Shown here: positions 54,155-61,059 of the stretch, in pieces
Position numbering within the stretch: position 1 is the first letter of the stretch
Layout: every line of letters begins with the position of its first letter
From: Sphingomonas sp.
GTDB taxonomy: Bacteria; Pseudomonadota; Alphaproteobacteria; Sphingomonadales; Sphingomonadaceae
Direction: 5' to 3'
Assembly (NCBI RefSeq): GCF_019635515.1
Contig: NZ_JAHBZI010000001.1
Location: forward strand, 310,001-374,000
DNA: 64,000 nucleotides
Made by a program: the position numbers and the translations under genes
Notes under the pieces: generated by a model
What the model was told of the DNA's origin: nothing
What the model saw: only the letters and a program-made list of their open reading frames with translations
The model's database searches: none

Positions 54155-55036
54155 TTACAGCTTCCCGAACGCCGCCTCGAATCCGGCGATATCCCCGCTC
54201 GCCAGATAGCCGGCCTGCTCGATCCAGCGGTCGCGGTGGATGCGGCCCTGGAAATCGCCGAGTTGGGCGTCGAGCGCATCGGCGGCTTCCGGGGTCAGCG
54301 CGGCGATCTGGGCGAAGCTGGAGATGCCGACGCTGCCAAGCCGCTCGGCCAGCCGCGGACCGACGCCCTTCATCTGGGTCAGGTCGTCGACGGTGCGCGG
54401 CGCGGATGCCAGGATCGGCTGCGGTGCGGGTTCCTCGTCGGCAACAGGCTCGGGCGCGGACAGATCGGCCGCGATCGATGCCGGCGAGGCGTCGAACGGT
54501 GCCGCCGCCGCGATCGGCTCGTCGGTGATCGGTGCCGGCTCGCGGGCTTCCTCGGCCGCTACCGGCTCCGGCTCCGGTTCGGGGTAGGGCGGAACATAGG
54601 CGACCGGTTCGGGAGCCGGTACAGGCTCCGGTTCGGGTGCGGGCGCTGGTTCCGGAGCGACATAAGCCACCGGCTCAAGCTCAGGCGCTGGTTCCGGCGC
54701 GACATATGCAACCGGCTCAGGCTCAGGCGCTGCGACAGGTTCCGGGGCGGGCTCGGGCGCAGGTGGCGCTTCATAGACCGGCGGCACGATCACCGGTTCC
54801 TCGGCGATCGGCGGCGGTGGCGGAGTCACCGGCGGCGGGGTGATCGGCCGGGTGACGGGCACTTCCTCATGATAGACCGGCTCGGCCACGTCTTCGGCGC
54901 GCTTGCCGCCCCGGAACAACCGGCTGAGCAGCCACAGCAGCACCAGGGCGATAACGACGCCCGCGCCGATTTGCACCGCGGGCTCGCGCGCCCAGGGTGG
55001 CGCGTTGGCCAAAAGCTGCTGGATCTGGTCGTTCAT
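54155..55036 (-). CDS. Membrane-anchored Pro/Glu-rich protein with C-terminal helix-hairpin-helix domain
   Basis: This 293-residue protein has one transmembrane helix at about residues 22-40 (VQIGAGVVIALVLLWLLSRL), then about 150 residues of Pro/Glu/Ala/Val low complexity with repeats of PEPVAYVAPEPAP. It ends in a compact domain (about 220-293) with DLTQMKGVGPRLAERLGSVG, a helix-hairpin-helix of the type seen in DUF4332 and at the C-terminus of some NuoE and L21 proteins. The HhH suggests nucleic acid or protein binding on the cytoplasmic or periplasmic side. Function unknown. The ATG at 55036 starts MNDQIQQLL. Confidence 0.8.
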   Translation of the reverse strand: MNDQIQQLLANAPPWAREPAVQIGAGVVIALVLLWLLSRLFRGGKRAEDVAEPVYHEEVPVTRPITPPPVTPPPPPIAEEPVIVPPVYEAPPAPEPAPEPVAAPEPEPVAYVAPEPAPELEPVAYVAPEPAPAPEPEPVPAPEPVAYVPPYPEPEPEPVAAEEAREPAPITDEPIAAAAPFDASPASIAADLSAPEPVADEEPAPQPILASAPRTVDDLTQMKGVGPRLAERLGSVGISSFAQIAALTPEAADALDAQLGDFQGRIHRDRWIEQAGYLASGDIAGFEAAFGKL

Positions 55037-55121
55037 GCGCGCCCTCCCGACGCTAGGCAATTGCGTGATCTGGCAACTGCATAGCGCCGGGATGCCGGGA
55101 GCAACACCCTATTCGCGAAGC

Positions 55122-56888
55122 CTAGTCGCGGCCGCCGCGTGCTGGCTGTCCCGATTCGGCCAGCTGGACCAGCTTTACGAACTCGCTGCGCCAGTAATTG
55201 CCCGATGCCGGCGCCAGCGCGCCGATCTGGCGGTAGCCGAAGCCGTTCAGATATTTGTCGCCGCGCAATTTCTGCCCGAACGCCGCCACCGCAGTGACGA
55301 AAGCCATATCTCCCTGCGGCGCGCCGGCGTTGCGCATCAGGGCCGCGGGCACCGGGCGCTCGATCAGCTTCGACGCGGTCTGACCGGGCAGCTTGTAGCG
55401 CAATTTGACGAAGGCGAGCTCGCCGCCGGTGCTGGCCGGCACCGGCGCGGGCTGGCGATTGCCCTCATAGCGCCGCTCGGGCAGCCAGCCCGCCTTGTCT
55501 GCCGGTACGATCTCGTAGAGCGCGGTAACCTGATGCCCCGCGCCGATATCGCCGGCATCGACGCTGTCATTGGCGAAATCCTCCTCGGCCAGCGCGCGGT
55601 TTTCATAGCCGATCAGCCGGTATTGCTTGACCTGCGCGGGATTGAACTCGACCTGGACCTTCACATCGCCGGCGATGGTCAGCAGCGTCGCCGAAAGCTC
55701 CTCGTCGAGCACCTTCTGCGCTTCCATCAGGCTGTCGATATAGGAATAATTGCCGTTCCCGGCGTCGGCGACCTGCTCCATCATCGCTTCGTTGTAATTG
55801 CCTGTGCCGAAGCCGAGCGTGGTCAGGGTAATACCGCTGTCGCGCTCGCGCTTGACCATGTCGATCAGCGCCTTGTTGTCGCTGACGCCGACGTTGAAGT
55901 CGCCATCGGTGGCCATCAGGATGCGGTTGACCCCGCCCTTGATATAATTGGCGCGGGCGATGCCATAGGCCATCTTCATCGCCTCGCCGCCGGCGGTCGA
56001 GCCCTCGGCATAGAGGCAGTCGAGCGCCTGGCGGATATAGTTCTTGTTCGAGGTCGGCTCGAGCACGGTCGAGACGCTGCCCGAATAGGCGACGATCGAG
56101 ACGCGGTCATTGGGCCCGATCCTGTCGGCGAGCATCGACAGCGATTTCTTGACCAGCGGCAGCTTGTCGTCCTCGTCCATCGATCCCGAGACGTCGACGA
56201 GGAAGACGAGATTGGCGGGCGGACGCCCCCGCGCATCGACATCGTATCCGCGCAGCCCGATCCGCATCAGCCTGGTATCGGGGTTCCACGGCGTTGTCGC
56301 GACATCGGTGGTGACGCTGAACGGCGCCTCGCGATCGGTCGGCTTGGGATAATCGTAGCGGAAATAGTTGATCATCTCCTCGGTCCGCACCGCTTCGCCG
56401 GGCACGTTCAGGCCCTGGGTCAGCATCCGCCGGACGTTGGCGTAGGCGCCGGTATCGACATCGACCGAGAAGGTCGAGACCGGCTGATCGGCGACCGAAA
56501 GGATCGAGGCGACCGCCTTGCCGTCATAGCGCTCGGTATTCTCCGCCGAGCCATATAGCGGCGTTGCCGGCACCCGCTGCACCGCCCCCGCCACCATAGC
56601 TGCGCTCGCCGAACGCGTCGCCATTGGCGCCGGCGGCGCGGGCGGGGAAGGCGGCGGCGGGGGCGTCATCACGGACATCGGCTCCGGAGCCGGCGCCATC
56701 GTCGGCGGGGGCGGCGCATAGGCCAGCGGCCGCGTCTTGCGGCGATAGTCCTCCCTCTGGCGCGGCGTGCACCGCACCGGCGAGCGGCGATCCTGGCTCG
56801 CGCCCTGCGGTGCGGCGGGAAGGGGCGGCGGCGCGGCGGAGGTCAGGAGGACGGCGGAGCAACCAAGCAGCAAGCTGAAACGCGGCAT
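55122..56888 (-). CDS. YfbK-like von Willebrand factor A domain protein
   Basis: This 588-residue exported protein has a signal peptide, then a Pro-rich linker of about 60 residues (PPPPTMAPAPEPMSV, TPPPPPSPPAPPAP). The VWA domain, at about 210-390, has a perfect MIDAS motif (FLVDVSGSMDE) and ATDGDFNVGVSD. A C-terminal domain of the type found in YfbK-like proteins completes it. MIDAS proteins bind partner proteins through a metal ion; the partner is unknown. It has its own promoter with an AT-rich palindrome. The N-terminal PVSTFSVDVDTGAYANVRR segment is a family hallmark. Confidence 0.9.
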   Translation of the reverse strand: MPRFSLLLGCSAVLLTSAAPPPLPAAPQGASQDRRSPVRCTPRQREDYRRKTRPLAYAPPPPTMAPAPEPMSVMTPPPPPSPPAPPAPMATRSASAAMVAGAVQRVPATPLYGSAENTERYDGKAVASILSVADQPVSTFSVDVDTGAYANVRRMLTQGLNVPGEAVRTEEMINYFRYDYPKPTDREAPFSVTTDVATTPWNPDTRLMRIGLRGYDVDARGRPPANLVFLVDVSGSMDEDDKLPLVKKSLSMLADRIGPNDRVSIVAYSGSVSTVLEPTSNKNYIRQALDCLYAEGSTAGGEAMKMAYGIARANYIKGGVNRILMATDGDFNVGVSDNKALIDMVKRERDSGITLTTLGFGTGNYNEAMMEQVADAGNGNYSYIDSLMEAQKVLDEELSATLLTIAGDVKVQVEFNPAQVKQYRLIGYENRALAEEDFANDSVDAGDIGAGHQVTALYEIVPADKAGWLPERRYEGNRQPAPVPASTGGELAFVKLRYKLPGQTASKLIERPVPAALMRNAGAPQGDMAFVTAVAAFGQKLRGDKYLNGFGYRQIGALAPASGNYWRSEFVKLVQLAESGQPARGGRD

Positions 56889-56951
56889 ATCTACTCTCCC
56901 CTAATGCTCCGGCGAGCTTCACCGCGCGCGGATGACTGTTAGATGAACGTA

Positions 56952-56979
56952 ATGATATCTTATATCATACACAGGTCAA
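56952..56979 (-). promoter_or_regulatory. Promoter of the VWA gene overlapped by an inverted repeat
   Basis: On the minus strand TTGACC (56974-56979) is followed after 16 bp by TATCAT (56952-56957), a good sigma-70-like pair. The inverted repeat ATGATAT-AAG-ATATCAT (56952-56968) covers the spacer and -10 element, so a repressor bound there would block initiation. The stretch is markedly AT-rich in a GC-rich region and lies about 60 bp before the VWA start. Confidence 0.5.
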
Positions 56980-57028
56980 GTACAGGGCCTTTGGTACCGG
57001 AGCCGGCCCGTGCAGACGAGGGAAGGGT

Positions 57029-58294
57029 CTAAAGCTTCTCGCGCTGGATCTCGCGCCAGCCGATGTCGCGGCGAAAGAAGCCGGTCGGGAATTCGATCGC
57101 GTCCACCGCCTTGTACGCGGCGGCCTGCGCCTCGCGGACATTCCTGCCCGATGCGGTGACCGCAAGCACGCGCCCGCCATTCGCCACCAGCGTCTCGCCT
57201 TCCATCCGCGTGCCCGCCTGGAATATCTGCGCGCCACCGGCTTCGGCCTTGGGGATGCCGCGGATCGCGCCGCCGCTCTCGGGCGTGCCTGGGTAGCCTT
57301 TCGCCGCCATCACCACCGTCAGCGCGCTGCCTTCGGAGAATCGCGGCGGCGCCCGCCCGGCCAGTTCGCCGCGCGCGGTCGCGACCATCCATTCGAGCAG
57401 ATCGTCCTGAAGGCGCAGCATCAGCACCTGGCATTCGGGGTCGCCGAAGCGGGCATTATATTCGATCAGCTTCGGCCCGTCGGCGGTCAGCATCAGCCCG
57501 GCATAGAGCACGCCCGAATAGGGCGTGCCCATCCGCGCCATCGCCTTGACCGTCGGCCGCACGATCGTCTCGATCGCCCGCGCCTCCAGCTCGGGGGTCA
57601 GCACCGGCGCGGGGCTGTATGCCCCCATCCCGCCGGTATTGGGGCCGACATCGCCGTCACCGACGCGCTTGTGATCCTGCGCCGATCCGAACGACAGGAT
57701 CGTCTCGCCATCGGTGAGCACGAACAGGCTGACTTCCTCGCCCTCCAGGAACTCCTCGATCACGACGCTGGCTTGCGGCTCTTCGAAGATCGCGAGGATC
57801 GCCGCCTCGGCTTCCTCGAACGACATCGCCACGGTCACGCCCTTGCCCGCTGCGAGACCATCGGCCTTGATCACCACCGGAATGCCGAAATCGCCGAGCG
57901 CGGCGAGCGCGCCATCCTTCGATTCGGCCTTGGCGAAGGCGGCGGTCGGGATGCGTTCGCGGGCGCAGAGATCCTTGGTGAAGCTCTTCGATCCTTCGAG
58001 CTGGGCCGCCGCCTTGTTCGGCCCGAATACGAGGACCCCCATGGTGCGCAGATTGTCGGCGAGCCCCGCCACCAGCGGCGCTTCGGGCCCGATCACCACG
58101 AAGTGGATCGAATGGCGCAGGCAGAAATCGATGATCGAACGGTGGTCGCTCACCGGGATATCGGCGAGCTCGGCATGATCGGCTATCCCCGGATTTCCGG
58201 GCGCCGCCCATAGCTTTTCGAGCGCCGGTGATTGCGCCAGCTTCCAGGCGAGCGCATGTTCACGGCCTCCCGACCCAAGCAACAGGACGTTCAT
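57029..58294 (-). CDS. purD: Phosphoribosylamine--glycine ligase
   Basis: This 421-residue ATP-grasp enzyme makes glycinamide ribonucleotide in purine synthesis. It shows MNVLLLGSGGREHALAWK at the N-terminus, VVIKADGLAAGKGVTVA (ATP-binding), GPNTGGMGAYSPAPVLT and EYNARFGDPECQVLM. The ATG at 58294 gives the standard start, preceded by a G-rich stretch. That codon shares bases with the divergent xseA start (CATG). The promoter of each gene must lie inside the other or be further off. Confidence 0.96.
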   Translation of the reverse strand: MNVLLLGSGGREHALAWKLAQSPALEKLWAAPGNPGIADHAELADIPVSDHRSIIDFCLRHSIHFVVIGPEAPLVAGLADNLRTMGVLVFGPNKAAAQLEGSKSFTKDLCARERIPTAAFAKAESKDGALAALGDFGIPVVIKADGLAAGKGVTVAMSFEEAEAAILAIFEEPQASVVIEEFLEGEEVSLFVLTDGETILSFGSAQDHKRVGDGDVGPNTGGMGAYSPAPVLTPELEARAIETIVRPTVKAMARMGTPYSGVLYAGLMLTADGPKLIEYNARFGDPECQVLMLRLQDDLLEWMVATARGELAGRAPPRFSEGSALTVVMAAKGYPGTPESGGAIRGIPKAEAGGAQIFQAGTRMEGETLVANGGRVLAVTASGRNVREAQAAAYKAVDAIEFPTGFFRRDIGWREIQREKL

Positions 58295-59681
58295 GCCCGA
58301 CCCCCTTTTCGACGAAAGCGTTTCCGAGTTTGGGCGGCTGGTAGCCGAGGAGATGCCTGGCGACAACGCGGCGGCGATGAGCGTCAGCGAATTGTCTTCG
58401 AAGCTGAAGCGCATGGTCGAGGGGGAATTTGGCCATGTCCGCCTGCGCGGCGAGATTTCGGGATGGAAACGCGCTGCTTCGGGCCATGCCTATCTGTGCC
58501 TCAAGGACGCCGATGCAGTGATCGACGGGGTGATCTGGCGCGGTGCCGCGTCGATGATTCCGTTCAGCCCGCAGGACGGGCTCGAGGTCGTCGCCACCGG
58601 CAAGCTCACCACCTATCCGGGCCGTTCCAAATATCAGGTCGTCATCGAGCGGATGGAGCTGGCGGGCGAAGGCGCGCTGATGGCACTGTTCGAGAAGTTG
58701 AAGGCCAGCCTCGCCGCCGAGGGCCTGTTCGACCGCGCACGCAAGAAGCCGCTGCCCTACATGCCACGCACGATCGGCGTGGTGACCTCGCCCACCGGTG
58801 CCGTGATCAAGGATATCCTGCACCGCCTCGCCGATCGCTTCCCGAGCCATGTCATCGTCTGGCCGGTAAAGGTGCAGGGCGATGGCGCCGCCGCCGAAGT
58901 CGCGGCGGCGATCCGCGGGTTCGATTCGTTGCCGGCGGATGGCCCGGTCAGGCGTCCCGACCTGATCATCGTCGCGCGGGGCGGCGGTTCGATCGAGGAC
59001 CTGTGGGCGTTCAACGAGGAAGTGGTGGTTCGCGCCATCGCCGACTGTTCGATCCCGTTGATCTCCGCGGTCGGGCATGAGACCGACACCAGCCTCTCCG
59101 ATTTCGCCGCCGATCTGCGCGCGCCGACGCCGACCGCCGCCGCCGAGATGGCGGTGCCGGTCTGCGCCGAGGTCGCCGGCACCATCGCCAGCCTGGCGCT
59201 GCGCACCGAACGCTGCGTCCGCCGCTATCATGAGCGCGCCGGCGAGCGGCTGTCGGCGCTGGTCCGCGTGCTTCCCCGCAGGGATGCGCTGCTCGGGCCG
59301 CAGCGCCAGAGGATGGACGATCTCGGCGGGCGCCTCGATCGTGCGCTGGAACGCCGCGTCACCCGGGCACGCGGCCAACTCGACCGTTCGACCGGCGCGC
59401 TGCGTCCGGCCATGCTCGGCCAACGTCTCGAAGCAGCAAGACAAAAGCTCGACGCCGCCGCGCGTCACCTCGATCTGGTCCACCCCAATCGCCCTCTCGA
59501 GCGCGGCTATGCCTGGGTCGAGGCACGCACCTCGGGCAAGGTGATCGGCACCGCCGATGCCGCGCGCGCGGCGGGCGCGGTAACGCTGCGGTTCATCGAT
59601 GGCACGGTAGACGCCAAGGTTGAGCGGCCGGGCGGCAAGGCGTATCCAGCCGAAAAGCCCGAACAGCCAAGCCTGTTGTGA
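58293..59681 (+). CDS. xseA: Exodeoxyribonuclease VII large subunit
   Basis: This 462-residue nuclease subunit degrades single-stranded DNA with XseB. It has the N-terminal OB fold (MSVSELSSKLKRMVEGEFG, GEISGWKRAASGHAYLCLKD), the catalytic domain with GVVTSPTGAVIKDIL, VARGGGSIEDLWAFNEE and HETDTSLSDFAAD, and a coiled-coil part. All motifs are intact. xseB is not adjacent. Translation begins at the ATG at 58293 with AGGA upstream; 17 nt after its end lies the DUF2093 gene. Confidence 0.96.
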   Translation: MPDPLFDESVSEFGRLVAEEMPGDNAAAMSVSELSSKLKRMVEGEFGHVRLRGEISGWKRAASGHAYLCLKDADAVIDGVIWRGAASMIPFSPQDGLEVVATGKLTTYPGRSKYQVVIERMELAGEGALMALFEKLKASLAAEGLFDRARKKPLPYMPRTIGVVTSPTGAVIKDILHRLADRFPSHVIVWPVKVQGDGAAAEVAAAIRGFDSLPADGPVRRPDLIIVARGGGSIEDLWAFNEEVVVRAIADCSIPLISAVGHETDTSLSDFAADLRAPTPTAAAEMAVPVCAEVAGTIASLALRTERCVRRYHERAGERLSALVRVLPRRDALLGPQRQRMDDLGGRLDRALERRVTRARGQLDRSTGALRPAMLGQRLEAARQKLDAAARHLDLVHPNRPLERGYAWVEARTSGKVIGTADAARAAGAVTLRFIDGTVDAKVERPGGKAYPAEKPEQPSLL

Positions 59682-59697
59682 CGGGCGGGAGAATGGA

Positions 59698-59892
59698 ATG
59701 CTGATGTCGAACAGCCGCCCGGCGCGGCTGCACTATATGGCCAATAGCTTCCGCGTCCTCGTGCCCGGCGACCATGTCGTCTGCGCGGTGACCGGCGAGC
59801 GGATCCAGATCGACGCGCTGCGCTATTGGAGCGTGGCGCGGCAGGAAGCCTATGCCAGCGCCGAGATCGCCGCGCGGGCGATGCACCCCTGA
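59698..59892 (+). CDS. DUF2093-family small protein
   Basis: This 64-residue protein matches DUF2093: ARLHYMANSFRVLVPGDHVV, CAVTGERI and LRYWSVARQEAYAS. The pattern resembles a small zinc-ribbon-like or beta-rich protein with one Cys. The ATG at 59698 is preferred to one two codons on because GGGAG lies six bases before it. It follows xseA by 17 nt and overlaps the M23 gene start (TGATG), so all three are likely one transcript. Confidence 0.85.
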   Translation: MLMSNSRPARLHYMANSFRVLVPGDHVVCAVTGERIQIDALRYWSVARQEAYASAEIAARAMHP

Positions 59893-60791
59893 TGGGCCTC
59901 GCCGCGCGCCTGCCCGCCGCCGCCGCATTCTGGGTGTTGCTCGGCACCTGCGTGCAATTGCCGTCCGCGGCCGCCGACAGCGTCGCGCCGCGGCCGCTGC
60001 CGCAAGCACCGCAGACCGATCCGGCGTTGCGCTTCGCCTTTGATGGCCAGATGATTCAGGGCGGCGCGGTGATCGGCACCGCGCCCAAGGGCGCGACGCT
60101 GCTCACCCTCGATGGCGCCCCGGTGCCGATCGCGCCCGACCGCAAATTCCTGATCGCCTTCGATCGTGACGCCGGGCCGTCGGCGACGCTGGTGGCGACG
60201 CTCGGCAACGGCCAGCAGGTCCGCCGCGCGCTCGCCATCGCCCCGCGCGCCTGGGATATCTCGCGGCTCAACACCTTGCCCAAATATCCGGTGCCGCGGC
60301 CGGAATTCGAGAAGGTCCGCCCTGCCGAACTCGCCCAGATCAACGCCGCGCGGCGGATGCAAAGCGATTCGGCGGGCTGGCGCCAGACGATGCTGTGGCC
60401 GGTGGTCGGCCGCATCTCCACCTTGTTCGGCTCGCAGCGCATCTATGCGGGCGAGCCGGGTTCCTATCATTCGGGAATCGACATCGCCCGGCCGACCGGC
60501 ACGACCGTGCTCGCCCCGGCCGACGGCGTCGTGATTCTGGCCGCCGCCAGGCCTTTCACGCTCGAAGGCAATCTGCTGATGATCGATCACGGCGCCGGAC
60601 TGAACAGCGCCTTCATGCATCTATCCCGTATCAATGTGCGGGTAGGGGAGCATATAAGAAAGGGTCAGCCGATCGGTGCGGTGGGGATGACGGGGCGCGC
60701 AACCGGCCCGCATCTCCACTGGAGTCTCAAGTGGCGGGACGCGCGGATCGACCCGCTCCTGCTCGCCGGGCCGATGCCGGTCGCGGAATAA
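59892..60791 (+). CDS. M23-family (LytM) metallopeptidase
   Basis: This 299-residue periplasmic endopeptidase, or its regulator-like relative, carries a signal peptide (AAAAFWVLLGTCVQLPSAAA), a beta-rich N-terminal region (to about residue 150) and a LytM domain (about 180-285). The zinc ligands are present: YHSGIDIA (His and Asp) and GPHLHWSLK (HxH). It should therefore be a true peptidoglycan-crosslink endopeptidase rather than an inactive activator such as EnvC. Its start overlaps the DUF2093 stop. Confidence 0.9.
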   Translation: MGLAARLPAAAAFWVLLGTCVQLPSAAADSVAPRPLPQAPQTDPALRFAFDGQMIQGGAVIGTAPKGATLLTLDGAPVPIAPDRKFLIAFDRDAGPSATLVATLGNGQQVRRALAIAPRAWDISRLNTLPKYPVPRPEFEKVRPAELAQINAARRMQSDSAGWRQTMLWPVVGRISTLFGSQRIYAGEPGSYHSGIDIARPTGTTVLAPADGVVILAAARPFTLEGNLLMIDHGAGLNSAFMHLSRINVRVGEHIRKGQPIGAVGMTGRATGPHLHWSLKWRDARIDPLLLAGPMPVAE

Positions 60792-61059
60792 AGCCCGCGG
60801 CGCCTCTCGCGGCGCAACATAAACGAACATATCAGGCGGTTTTCGCGCAACAAAATGCGCGGCAATGTGTCATTTTGGCTACAGTTGGCCCAAAAGCGGG
60901 CGCAGCAATCTGAATGCGACCTTTACAGCGGCCCGCTCCATCTTCATCCACCGTACCCAAGCTTTGCCCGAAGTGCGCGCTGCGCATGGGAGGCTAAGCG
61001 GGGAGACACCCCGGCCGGGGGCACACACGCAAAACGGCCGGACCAAGCGAGGGAAGTTC

